Below are positions 1 through 7,776 of a DNA stretch of 64,000 nucleotides, piece after piece (the first letter of the stretch is position 1; every line of letters starts with the position of its first letter). A program made the position numbers and the translations under genes. The notes below the pieces were generated by a model. The model had not been told where the DNA came from and ran no database searches. It saw nothing but the letters and a program-made list of their open reading frames with translations. This DNA comes from Amphritea sp963669425 (GTDB lineage: Bacteria > Pseudomonadota > Gammaproteobacteria > Pseudomonadales > Balneatricaceae), in the NCBI GenBank assembly GCA_963669425.2, contig CAXXNC010000002.1, positions 1,736,001 through 1,800,000 on the forward strand, given 5' to 3'.

Positions 1-103
1 ACGCAGCCACCAGGAAAGGCGACAATATAGGCTGCAGCAGGTACAGCACTACAGCAAACAGAACCGTAATAATGAGGAAAAACCAGCGCTGCGAGTCAGT
101 CAT
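1..103 (-). CDS. AI-2E family transporter (PerM-like), 5' end only
   Basis: Only about the first 34 codons are in the window; the gene runs leftward off the edge. The ATG is at 101-103 and the peptide begins MTDSQRWFFLII, followed by a hydrophobic stretch containing LLQPILSPFLVAA. That is the usual first membrane helix of AI-2E/PerM-type inner-membrane permeases, a large family of mostly unknown substrate. A PerM-like gene next to a DUF2066 gene and purM is a common arrangement in Pseudomonas-like genomes, which supports the call. It follows the DUF2066 gene by 44 bases in the same direction, so the two may be co-transcribed. The identification rests on a short fragment and on context. Confidence 0.6.
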   Translation of the reverse strand, partial: MTDSQRWFFLIITVLFAVVLYLLQPILSPFLVAA

Positions 104-147
104 AGTCCACCTTAAGTATTCATTTCCCTGTTATCTGTACGCGGCAA

Positions 148-1251
148 TTATTCCTGCCAGCGATAACTGATCCCCGAAGCGCCATCATCGGCGGTTCCAT
201 TTCCGAGAGCTCTGTCACCAGACAGGCGCGGCATCAGGCTCATACGAGGATTAAGACGGACAGCCTGTTCCAGTGTTTCAATACCGCCCTGCATCTCAAC
301 CCTGAAAATAACCCGATCATTATTTACCCGGCTAACCAGTGCCGACTCTACCGGCGGCAACTGACGCACATACGCCGTGAGCTGCAGGAAATCAGCAATG
401 GAATTAATATTAGCCACTTCAAGTTGCAATCCTGTTTCCTGATACCGGAAACCACTGCTACTGAGTGTTGCCAGAACCTGATCAGCGGTTTCATCCATCA
501 CTCCTTGCAACTGCTGGCTGAGACTACCACCCGGTTGAAGGGTTCTGACCTGAGAATCGGAATATAACTGCCACTCGGTCTGCCAACCACCCCGCTCGCT
601 CTGAATCAGGCGACCAACCAGCACCGCATCGGGCTGATAGCGCTCTGAAGCGGTACGGATCGGTGCTTCAAAAAAGCCCCAGATATCACTGAGAGCTAAC
701 GCCTGTTGATCAGCAAGATCATACAGGGGAGCAACCACAGGCAAACCTCTTTGTAACGCCAGACCGTTCAAGTCACTGTAGATACGGCCATCAGGCGCCA
801 GAAAATCCCGCTGGCCAGAACTCTGTTGCGCAACCAGCCAGACCAGCACCTCCGGTCTGGCATGCCCAATCGCAGCAGCACCCGCATCCGACAACAAGCC
901 ATCAACCAGAATCGGATCAAATTCCATTATCAGGCGCTGCCCCAGCACCTCACGGCCATCGCCGGTTGCCACCGGAATCTGAGTCGACTGATAGCTGAAC
1001 TGCTGCATCAGCTCTGCCGGCTGCTGCAAAGCAGCGGCAACAGCTGGCTTATTGGTTACTTCTCCTGATCCGGACACTTTGATCAGCACCTGCTGCAAGC
1101 CCTGCTGTAGCTGTGACTGAGCCGGTTGAGACTGCTGCTCAGGTACAATCAGCTCGGCAATATATAGTCCCTGAACCGTTGCTGCCTGCAACATGCCACT
1201 GCATAGCACCAGCAATACACCCGCCAGCAGCTTGTGAAATCCTGAAGTCAT
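148..1251 (-). CDS. DUF2066 domain-containing exported protein
   Basis: This 367-residue protein starts MTSGFHKLLAGVLLVLCSG and has a clear Sec signal peptide ending near MLQAA, so it is probably periplasmic or envelope-associated. A longer reading frame begins at a TTG at 1302, but that adds 17 unrelated residues in front of the signal peptide, and the ATG at 1251 has a purine-rich stretch upstream, so I use 1251. The body (VPEQQSQPAQSQLQQGLQQVLIKVSG) fits DUF2066, a family of unknown function found in gammaproteobacteria between a PerM-like permease and purM. It is divergent from purM with about 190 bases between the start codons. No catalytic motif is visible and I propose no function. Confidence 0.8.
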   Translation of the reverse strand: MTSGFHKLLAGVLLVLCSGMLQAATVQGLYIAELIVPEQQSQPAQSQLQQGLQQVLIKVSGSGEVTNKPAVAAALQQPAELMQQFSYQSTQIPVATGDGREVLGQRLIMEFDPILVDGLLSDAGAAAIGHARPEVLVWLVAQQSSGQRDFLAPDGRIYSDLNGLALQRGLPVVAPLYDLADQQALALSDIWGFFEAPIRTASERYQPDAVLVGRLIQSERGGWQTEWQLYSDSQVRTLQPGGSLSQQLQGVMDETADQVLATLSSSGFRYQETGLQLEVANINSIADFLQLTAYVRQLPPVESALVSRVNNDRVIFRVEMQGGIETLEQAVRLNPRMSLMPRLSGDRALGNGTADDGASGISYRWQE

Positions 1252-1441
1252 TTTCTTCAATATCCCTAAAATCGGATAGCCTGTCGTATCGCAATTGAAC
1301 AAAGACTGAACAATGACAACAGATCTCTATCCCCACCCATGAAAAAAGAGGCATAAACTTTAACACACAATAGCCGCCCCACCAGCAACCTGATAGAATA
1401 CGCAGCAAATTTTCCTCTAATCTCCTTAGGTTCACACATAT

Positions 1442-2500
1442 ATGTCTGCTACTGACACAAACACCTCTATCAGCTACAAAGATGCCGGCGTGGATATCGA
1501 CGCAGGTAATGCACTGGTTGACCGGATTAAAGGCGTAGCCAAACGCACTGCCCGCCCTGAAGTAATGGGCGGTTTGGGCGGTTTTGGCGCCCTGTGTGAG
1601 ATACCGGAAGGCTACAAAAAGCCTGTTCTGGTATCCGGTACCGACGGCGTAGGCACCAAGCTGCGCCTGGCGATGGATCTCAACAAACATGACACCATCG
1701 GTATCGATCTGGTTGCTATGTGTGTTAATGATCTGGTAGTTGCAGGTGCAGAGCCGCTGTTCTTCCTGGACTACTACGCAACCGGCAAGCTGAACATTGA
1801 TGTTGCCGCGGACGTTGTCACCGGTATCGGCGCTGGCTGCGAACTGGCCGGTGCAGCCCTGGTAGGAGGTGAAACCGCTGAAATGCCAGGCATGTATGAA
1901 GGTGAAGACTACGACCTGGCTGGCTTCTGTGTCGGCGTGGTTGAAAAAGACGAGATCATCGACGGCTCCAAAGTGAGCATCGGCGATAAAATTATTGCAC
2001 TGCCATCATCCGGCCCGCACTCAAACGGTTACTCACTGATCCGCAAGATCATTGAAGTACGCGAAGCAGATCTGAATATTGAGCTGGACGGAAAACCAGC
2101 AACAGAAGCTCTGCTGGAGCCTACCCGCATCTATGTTAAGCCGCTGCTGGAACTGATCAAAAAGAGCCAGGTTAACGCTCTGTCTCACATCACCGGCGGT
2201 GGTCTGCTGGAAAACATCCCTCGCGTACTGCCAGAGAACGCCAAAGCCGTTATCGATGTAAACAGCTGGGAGATGCCAGAAGTATTCCGCTGGATTCAGA
2301 AACTGGGTAACGTTGACGGCCGTGAAATGTACCGCACCCTGAACTGTGGTGTAGGCATGGTTATCTGCGTACCAGCAGACAAAGCTGACGAAGCACTGAA
2401 CATTCTGTCTCAAGCTGGCGAAGCACCGTTTATTGTCGGTGAAATCGCGGCGGCTTCCGGCGATGAAGAGCAGGTTGAATTGCAAGGCCTGGAGGCCTGA
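1442..2500 (+). CDS. purM: phosphoribosylformylglycinamidine cyclo-ligase PurM
   Basis: PurM (AIR synthetase) closes the imidazole ring by ATP-dependent conversion of FGAM to AIR in de novo purine synthesis; it is cytosolic and normally dimeric. The 352-residue length fits the family (E. coli about 345). Typical motifs are present: SYKDAGVDIDAGN near the start, GGFGAL, SGTDGVGTKLRLA, the NDLVVAGAEPLFFLDYYATGKL region and PSSGPHSNGYSL. It is the first gene of a compact rightward operon; purN follows after 3 bases, as in most relatives. The start ATG is preceded by CTCCTTAGG-type sequence at moderate spacing. Very secure. Confidence 0.98.
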   Translation: MSATDTNTSISYKDAGVDIDAGNALVDRIKGVAKRTARPEVMGGLGGFGALCEIPEGYKKPVLVSGTDGVGTKLRLAMDLNKHDTIGIDLVAMCVNDLVVAGAEPLFFLDYYATGKLNIDVAADVVTGIGAGCELAGAALVGGETAEMPGMYEGEDYDLAGFCVGVVEKDEIIDGSKVSIGDKIIALPSSGPHSNGYSLIRKIIEVREADLNIELDGKPATEALLEPTRIYVKPLLELIKKSQVNALSHITGGGLLENIPRVLPENAKAVIDVNSWEMPEVFRWIQKLGNVDGREMYRTLNCGVGMVICVPADKADEALNILSQAGEAPFIVGEIAAASGDEEQVELQGLEA

Positions 2501-2503
2501 TTC

Positions 2504-3157
2504 ATGGCAGAAAAACGCATTGTTGTAATGATCTCCGGCAGCGGTTCAAACCTGCAGGCGATCATCGATGCAATTGCAGGCGGCCATATCAATGGCCGCA
2601 TTGCTGCGGTACTCAGCAACAAGGCCGGCGTGTTCGGCCTTGAACGCGCCGAAAAGGCAGGCATTCCACAGATCGTCATTGATCATAAAGGTTTTGAAGA
2701 TCGTGAGTCCTTCGACGCGGCGATGATCGAAGCAATGGATGCCTACCAGCCTGACCTGATAGTAATGGCCGGCTTTATGCGAATCCTATCTGCGAAGTTT
2801 ATCCAGCACTATCAGGGACGGATGCTCAACATCCACCCTTCACTGCTGCCGAAATACAAGGGCCTAAATACCCATCAGCGCGCTATCGAAGCCGGCGACA
2901 AACAGCACGGCTGCACCGTACACTTCGTCACCGAAGAGCTGGACGGCGGCCCGCTGGCCATTCAGGCACCGATAGATATTCTGGCAGATGACACTGCAGA
3001 CTCTTTACAGCAAAGAGTGCATTCCGCTGAACATAAAATCTATCCACTGGCCGTTGAGTGGTTCTGTGCTGATCGTCTGCAGCACACCGCTTCAGGACAG
3101 GTTCAGTTGGATGATTCAATACTCCCCTCTGAAGGATATCAATTCATTCAGGAGTAA
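2504..3157 (+). CDS. purN: phosphoribosylglycinamide formyltransferase PurN
   Basis: PurN transfers the formyl group of 10-formyl-tetrahydrofolate to GAR in purine synthesis. The 217-residue protein has the N-terminal GSGSNLQAII loop for the substrate phosphate (residues 12-21) and the catalytic set of the family: N109 and H111 in LNIHPSLLPKYKG and D147 in EELDGGPLAIQ. The start ATG lies 3 bases after the purM stop, so translation is probably coupled. The gene after it also starts 3 bases downstream, which fits one transcript. Nothing unusual. Confidence 0.98.
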   Translation: MAEKRIVVMISGSGSNLQAIIDAIAGGHINGRIAAVLSNKAGVFGLERAEKAGIPQIVIDHKGFEDRESFDAAMIEAMDAYQPDLIVMAGFMRILSAKFIQHYQGRMLNIHPSLLPKYKGLNTHQRAIEAGDKQHGCTVHFVTEELDGGPLAIQAPIDILADDTADSLQQRVHSAEHKIYPLAVEWFCADRLQHTASGQVQLDDSILPSEGYQFIQE

Positions 3158-3160
3158 CAG

Positions 3161-3877
3161 ATGCGTCTGAGCATAATTGCCACTACAGCATTACTGCTTG
3201 CAGCCTCACCGCTGCAAGCAGATGAAAAAGCAGCTACGGATTTACTCAAACCCTATAAAGCTACCTATATCTCACAGTGGGATATGGGTATCTCTTTCAG
3301 CGCCAATGCGGTTCGAGAACTAAAGCGCACTGGTGATCAGTGGAACCTGTCACTGAACGCTAAGGCGATGATCGCCAACCTGAGTGAGTTTTCAGAATTC
3401 ACTGTTCAGGATAACCAGATCCGCCCGGACCGCTATGAGTACCATCGCACTGTACTGGGTAGCAAAAAGGATGCGGTCCTGCAGTTTAACTGGAACACAG
3501 GCACGGTTCTTAATGATATTAAGAAAAAACCCTGGACCATGGACACCCCTGTCGGAACACTCGACAACCTCAGCTACCAGATGCAGCTGAGACTTGATAT
3601 CGCATCCGGTAAAGAGGAGCTTGTGTACCAGGTAGCCGATGGCGGCAAACTGAAAACTTATCCATTCAAACGGATTGGCCACGATGTGATCAAAACGTCT
3701 CTCGGCAGTTTCAACACCGTCAAAATTCAACGGGACCGAGGCCCGAACAGCAAGCGTGAAACCTTTATCTGGTTTGCCCCTGAGCTGGACTACATGGTAG
3801 TCAAACTACAGCAGGTGGAAAAAAGCGGTAAAGAGTACTCCATGTTGCTGGATAAACTGGAATATCAACAACCATGA
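3161..3877 (+). CDS. DUF3108 domain-containing exported protein
   Basis: A 238-residue protein with a cleavable signal peptide (MRLSIIATTALLLAASPLQA), predicted to act in the periplasm. The remainder is a beta-rich domain of the DUF3108 type, recognisable from YKATYISQWDMGISFSA near the start of the mature chain and from the segment KLKTYPFKRIGHDVIKTSLGSF followed by TFIWFAPELDYMVVKLQQ. DUF3108 proteins commonly sit directly behind purN in Pseudomonas-like bacteria; their role is not established. It begins 3 bases after purN and its stop overlaps the next start by four bases (ATGA), so it belongs to the purMN transcript. Confidence 0.85.
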   Translation: MRLSIIATTALLLAASPLQADEKAATDLLKPYKATYISQWDMGISFSANAVRELKRTGDQWNLSLNAKAMIANLSEFSEFTVQDNQIRPDRYEYHRTVLGSKKDAVLQFNWNTGTVLNDIKKKPWTMDTPVGTLDNLSYQMQLRLDIASGKEELVYQVADGGKLKTYPFKRIGHDVIKTSLGSFNTVKIQRDRGPNSKRETFIWFAPELDYMVVKLQQVEKSGKEYSMLLDKLEYQQP

Positions 3878-4137
3878 CAGCATTCCAACAACACGCTGAC
3901 ACTGTCTATAACAAACTTCTGCAACTGGAAGCCGAGGCCGGCGACGACCAGCTATTTCTCTGCAGCTATCTACTCGGCCATATCAGCCTTGTCAGCGCCA
4001 GCGAAGGTGAAACAGCCCTGGAATTTGAAACCCAGGTCAGAACCAGCCTCGACCAGGCTTACGAGATAGACAGCCTGACCGATCAGGACAAATCTGAGAT
4101 CGACACTCTCTGGCAACAGCTGCTTGGACAAGACTGA
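3874..4137 (+). CDS. yfcL: YfcL family protein
   Basis: A small 87-residue acidic, helical, cytosolic protein. The pattern DDQLFLCSYLLGHISLV followed by LDQAYEIDSLTDQDKSEIDTLWQQL matches the YfcL family of gammaproteobacteria as I recall the E. coli protein. Function is unknown. It overlaps the DUF3108 gene upstream by four bases (ATGA) and the next gene by one base (TGATG), so it is an internal gene of the purMN operon. No cysteines or membrane segments suggest a specific activity. Confidence 0.75.
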   Translation: MTAFQQHADTVYNKLLQLEAEAGDDQLFLCSYLLGHISLVSASEGETALEFETQVRTSLDQAYEIDSLTDQDKSEIDTLWQQLLGQD

Positions 4138-4544
4138 TGAACTTTGAAAAAGAAGGCGTGGTTTCCGTCTGGTTCTCAACTGTCGATTTCAGCACAATTC
4201 CTGAAGCCTACTTCGAGGCCGATGGCGAGTGGCCTGATCAATGGTCCCGGCACTTTAAGATCACGCAATACGATGAAGAGCTGCAGGAGCTGAATGGCTG
4301 CGAGAGCGGTACCGAATCGGCTCAAGCACTATTAGCACCCTGCTCTTACTCCTCGTCCTATGCTGATGCCGTGAGCAAGAAAATCACCAAACTTGGCCAT
4401 GATAGAATCTGCTGGCTGGTACTTATGTTTGACTTCGAGTACCGCGCCAAAAAAACACAGTGTTTCAGTGATGACTACATGCAGTTTGCCGGGGCATTTC
4501 CTTACAGCCTCACCGCAGACAGCATCATTGACCCTGACAGCTGA
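4137..4544 (+). CDS. Immunity-22 (Imm22)-like protein
   Basis: A 135-residue soluble protein. The opening EKEGVVSVWFSTVDFS and the later block DRICWLVLMFDFEY resemble the Imm22 family (VSVW... and a central ..LYDFEY strand), predicted by others to include immunity proteins of polymorphic toxin systems. Here no toxin, secretion gene or repeat protein lies nearby; the gene is the last member of the purMN operon, overlapping yfcL by one base. Either the family has a housekeeping member in this lineage or this is an orphan immunity gene. The family call is from memory of the fold pattern and is moderate; the toxin-immunity role is not supported by context. Confidence 0.6.
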   Translation: MNFEKEGVVSVWFSTVDFSTIPEAYFEADGEWPDQWSRHFKITQYDEELQELNGCESGTESAQALLAPCSYSSSYADAVSKKITKLGHDRICWLVLMFDFEYRAKKTQCFSDDYMQFAGAFPYSLTADSIIDPDS

Positions 4545-4561
4545 AAAGCCGCTTATTCAAT

Positions 4562-4876
4562 TCAGTCGCCAGTCCATCTGAACTGGCGTAATTTAACCCG
4601 ACCATTAAACACCGCAACCCCCTCCTCCTGCAGCCGCTTTACCTGCTCCCTGTAGCTTTCGCTATCAGGTGGAAGTGAAATCCGACCCGCCGAATTAATC
4701 ACACGATGCCAGGGTAAGCGACTACCAGCAGGCAGATTCCCAAGACACCGCCCAACCATTCGCGCCCCTCTTGGCAAACCCGCCAGCTCAGCAACCTGCC
4801 CATAAGTCGCTACAGAACCGGGCGGAATCGCTCCGACAACCTGCCAGATCATCTCATAAGCCGGATTATCAGCCAT
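4562..4876 (-). CDS. atl: alkyltransferase-like protein (Atl, MGMT family without active cysteine)
   Basis: A 104-residue protein covering only the C-terminal DNA-binding domain of O6-alkylguanine-DNA alkyltransferases. It has the helix-turn-helix region IPPGSVATYGQVAELAGLPRGARMVG and the reactive-site motif reads PWHRVI, with tryptophan where active enzymes have PCHRV. That cysteine-to-tryptophan change defines Atl proteins (E. coli YbaZ type), which bind O6-alkylguanine lesions, flip them out and direct them to nucleotide excision repair rather than repairing them directly. Length and motif both fit. It is convergent with the purMN operon, with 17 bases between the stops. Confidence 0.9.
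   Translation of the reverse strand: MADNPAYEMIWQVVGAIPPGSVATYGQVAELAGLPRGARMVGRCLGNLPAGSRLPWHRVINSAGRISLPPDSESYREQVKRLQEEGVAVFNGRVKLRQFRWTGD
4567..4595 (+). terminator. possible terminator of the purMN operon inside the atl 3' end
   Basis: A 7-bp inverted repeat CGCCAGT / ACTGGCG (4567-4573 and 4582-4588) is followed by TAATTTAA. It lies 23 bases after the Imm22-like gene and inside the last codons of the convergent atl gene. The U-tract is weak. Confidence 0.4.
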
Positions 4877-5238
4877 GACTACCTCTCAACACAGAAACAG
4901 GGATACACAGTAAACCAGAAAGGGGCCTGGCGGAACCAGGCCCCTTGGGTGAGCGAAGGGTTTATAAGATACACAGCTGTTATGGCAAGGGGAAAGTCAA
5001 AAACAGCTCTTTCCGCTCATAGTTCAGAGTCTGTGCTTCCTGCCATACCTGCACAACGGCCCGGCAGATAACGGCAGACGGTTACAGCAACTGACCAGAA
5101 GGGGAAATGGGTCGAGACACTGATACACAGGCTGCAAACGTAATTTCAGTATAGTTGAAATATGCCGCTGTAAAGAAAATTCAACAACAGCGGGCACAAC
5201 CGGGCTCAGCCAATGCACTGCCCGGGCGCAGAATCCTC
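4877..5238. other. non-coding stretch between atl and the cytochrome gene
   Basis: No open frame here has a credible ribosome-binding site or family match. It contains the strong hairpin described separately at 4922-4944 and a weaker GGAAAG...CTTTCC inverted repeat around 4991-5016. Otherwise I see nothing in it. Confidence 0.5.
4922..4950 (-). terminator. strong GC hairpin, probable terminator
   Basis: A perfect 9-bp stem GGGGCCTGG / CCAGGCCCC (4922-4930 and 4936-4944) closes a CGGAA loop. Read leftward it is followed by CCCCTTTCTGGTTT, so it most likely ends transcription coming from the dsbD-cytochrome direction before atl. The T-run is interrupted, and orientation is uncertain. Confidence 0.5.
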
Positions 5239-5559
5239 TCAGCGCTTCAGGTGGTAGTAGCTTTCATTGAGATATGCTGCCACGTCTGCCACATCTTCAG
5301 GGAACCAGCCGACATCCATATTGGTGTTGCAGCGCTCCACCATCACCTCAAGCCCCGCCAGGGTATTCACTTTACGGTCGGCACGGGTATAAGACTCGGG
5401 ATTATGGCAGCTTTCGCAGTTCATACCGGCGCGCAGCTCCCCCTGAATGGTGGCATCGAAGGATGCATCATAATACAGCTCTGAACCGTTATCAGAGTCG
5501 GCAGCCTGAACGCCTACCGAAAAACACAGGGCCGCTGCAACAAACACTTGTTTATACAT
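5239..5559 (-). CDS. small periplasmic c-type cytochrome
   Basis: A 106-residue protein starting MYKQVFVAAALCFSVGVQA, a signal peptide, followed by a mature chain of about 86 residues with one haem-binding motif CESCH. The C-terminal part (NTNMDVGWFPEDVADVAAYLN) has a methionine suited to be the distal axial ligand and the final helix typical of class I cytochromes c. The frame continues upstream to 5598, but that would put 13 charged residues before the signal peptide, so the ATG at 5559 is chosen. It starts 69 bases downstream of dsbD on the same strand; DsbD delivers reducing power needed for haem attachment, so co-expression would make sense. Its electron-transfer partner is unknown. Confidence 0.8.
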   Translation of the reverse strand: MYKQVFVAAALCFSVGVQAADSDNGSELYYDASFDATIQGELRAGMNCESCHNPESYTRADRKVNTLAGLEVMVERCNTNMDVGWFPEDVADVAAYLNESYYHLKR

Positions 5560-5628
5560 AGTTATTCTCCGTAGCTCTTCTCTGTAATCGGATAGCAACC
5601 AACGGCACCAACACCTGCCACCCTTGTC

Positions 5629-7476
5629 TTATCGTAATGTAGCAACATGGCGCACGAACCGCTCTGGTTCAATTACACCGATCAGCGTCATCGACGGCTG
5701 AAGCTCACCCACCTTATCATAGAAGATCAACGCCGGGGGACCGATAACACTGTATGCTTTATTCAACTGTTTTGCATCCGCATCGTTCGCTGTGACATCG
5801 ACCTTGATACGCATAAAGCCGGCCAGGGACTGCTGCACTGCGCTGTCGGCAAAGGTCACATGATCAAGCTCGATGCACGAGATACACCAGTCAGCGTAAA
5901 AATCCAGCAGCACCGGTTGTGACAGGCGCTGCGCCTGCTGCAGCAGCGCATCAAGCTCCGCCTTGCTGGTGACGGTGGTGAAGTTCAGCTTCGACTGGGC
6001 CGTCGGCGATCCCGCAGCGATCCCCTGCAACGGCTGCAGCAGACTCTTACCGCCACTCAGTCCACCGATAAACAGCGTACTGCCATACAACAGTAATACC
6101 ACCCCGATCCCTTTCCAGAAGAAGCTCCAGCCACTGGCGCCCTCCTTCAACCGGTCCAGAGCCTTCATATGCACCGCCGCAACCAGCAGGATAACCGCAT
6201 ACAGAATCAGCGCCACACTGTCGGCGATAATCCGGTCCAGCATCCACACGGCCAATAGCAGCAGCATGACACCGAAGCCGGCTTTGACACTGTCCATCCA
6301 GGCACCGGCCTTGGGTAACAGCTTGCCCGCCGACGCACCCACAATCAGTAACGGAACGCCCATTCCGAGGCTCAGGAAAAACAGCGCTGCACCACCCAGC
6401 ACAGGATCACCGGTCTGACCGATATAGATCAATGCACCCGCCAGAGGCGCCGCCATGCAGGGACCTACAATCAGAGCCGACAGCAGCCCCATTACCGCCA
6501 CACCGATAACAGTACCGCCCTTCTGACTGTTACTCATGCTGTTCAGTTTTGACTGCCAGCTGTTTGGCAACTGCAGGTCATAGAAACCAAACATTGAAAG
6601 TGACAACAGTACAAAGATGAAGCTGAAGAAACCGATGATCCAGACATTCTGGAATGCGGCCTGGAGATTCTCACCAAACAGCCCGGCAACAACACCTGCC
6701 AGGGTATAAGTGACTGACACTGACAACACATAGACCAGAGACAGGAAGACCCCCTGCCCGGACGTAACACGATGTCCCTGCCCGGCAATAATACTGGACA
6801 GGATTGGAATCATCGGGAAGACACATGGCGTTAACGCCAGCGCCATACCCGCTACAAAAAACGCGCCCAGCGTCAGCAGCAGGTTGCTGGACTGCAGCAT
6901 TGACGCAAACTGATCCTGCTCACTCAGGGCAACATTAACAGTATTCGTATCAACGGCAGGACTCACAGGCGTCGTGGTAGCAGCCGCTTGCACCGGACCA
7001 TTAGTGATCTGCGCCAGAGAGACCTTTTTAGTTACCGGCGGATAGCAGATACCACCCTCCCAGCAGCCCTGATAGGTGACTGTCAGCTCATGGTCAGAGA
7101 TCTGCCCCTGACTCCGGAACTCCAGATCAACCAGAGCCTGATTGTAGTAAACCCAGACCTGACCAAACAACGGATCTTCTTTCAGCTCGGCATCAGCGTA
7201 CTGACGGTCAACTTCAACCAGTTCATTACCATGGCTGAGTTCGATCTTATCGCGATACAGATAATAACCATCAGGAATTGTCCAGATCAGCTGCAACTGA
7301 TCACCCTGCTGATCCACACCAAAAACAAATGCCTGCTCGACTTCAAGCGGCCCGTTCTGACTGGCAAACGGATTGGCATTATCAAACAGCCCTGCCGCTG
7401 CCGGCGCGCTGAACTGCAACAGCACAAGCAATGCTGTTATCAGAGAAACTGTCAGACGTTGAATGGCTCGAATCAC
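5629..7476 (-). CDS. dsbD: thiol:disulfide interchange protein DsbD
   Basis: A 615-residue inner-membrane protein that moves electrons from cytosolic thioredoxin to periplasmic substrates such as DsbC and cytochrome c maturation factors. Order of domains: signal peptide (VIRAIQRLTVSLITALLVLL...), N-terminal immunoglobulin-like alpha domain with redox pair C138/C144 in YQGCWEGGICYPP, eight-helix membrane domain with the two cysteines in TPCVFPM and GPCMAAPLAGAL, and a C-terminal thioredoxin-like domain with C531-I-S-C534 in DWCISCIELD. The frame is open to a TTG at 7518, but a GTG at 7476 has a good AGAAGGGA site seven bases upstream and begins the signal peptide directly, so I start there. 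All six functional cysteines are present. Confidence 0.95.
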   Translation of the reverse strand: MIRAIQRLTVSLITALLVLLQFSAPAAAGLFDNANPFASQNGPLEVEQAFVFGVDQQGDQLQLIWTIPDGYYLYRDKIELSHGNELVEVDRQYADAELKEDPLFGQVWVYYNQALVDLEFRSQGQISDHELTVTYQGCWEGGICYPPVTKKVSLAQITNGPVQAAATTTPVSPAVDTNTVNVALSEQDQFASMLQSSNLLLTLGAFFVAGMALALTPCVFPMIPILSSIIAGQGHRVTSGQGVFLSLVYVLSVSVTYTLAGVVAGLFGENLQAAFQNVWIIGFFSFIFVLLSLSMFGFYDLQLPNSWQSKLNSMSNSQKGGTVIGVAVMGLLSALIVGPCMAAPLAGALIYIGQTGDPVLGGAALFFLSLGMGVPLLIVGASAGKLLPKAGAWMDSVKAGFGVMLLLLAVWMLDRIIADSVALILYAVILLVAAVHMKALDRLKEGASGWSFFWKGIGVVLLLYGSTLFIGGLSGGKSLLQPLQGIAAGSPTAQSKLNFTTVTSKAELDALLQQAQRLSQPVLLDFYADWCISCIELDHVTFADSAVQQSLAGFMRIKVDVTANDADAKQLNKAYSVIGPPALIFYDKVGELQPSMTLIGVIEPERFVRHVATLR

Positions 7477-7518
7477 GTTAATCCCTTCTAAGTAAGTAAT
7501 CAGACAGCCAGTGGACAA

Positions 7519-7776
7519 CAGTATTTGCTATCGGTTCTGTTGTTGTGAAACCAGCCACATTACTTATTGAACTAAGTTAATAACCTTAAGAGATATGCAA
7601 GGTCAATATGATTTCGACGATTGTAGCACCACATAGTGCACTGCAGCACTTAAACCTCACCCATATATATGATACAAAGGTTGTCCAGAAAGAACTTATA
7701 TAAAAAGCTTAGTTACAAGAGCTTACGCGCAAACTGACATGCTTCTGAAATGGCAGCATGTTGCTAGGAAACTGAG
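7519..7776 (+). promoter_or_regulatory. divergent control region dsbD/aroF
   Basis: The stretch between dsbD and the DAHP synthase gene is AT-rich. A TTGTCC at 7681-7686 followed by TATATAA at about 7698-7704 could be part of a promoter for aroF, though the spacing is short. An inverted repeat ACATGC...GCATGT (7737-7742, 7756-7761) lies just before the AGGAAACTGAG site at the aroF start and might influence translation. No TyrR-like box was recognised with confidence. Confidence 0.3.

Noticed and set aside
1139..1690. Leftward 183-residue frame spanning the DUF2066 start and purM
   Set aside because: Overlaps the true starts of two well-supported genes and has no family resemblance.
4137..4544. 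Toxin-immunity locus
   Set aside because: No toxin, Rhs, CDI or type VI component is adjacent to either immunity-like gene in this window.
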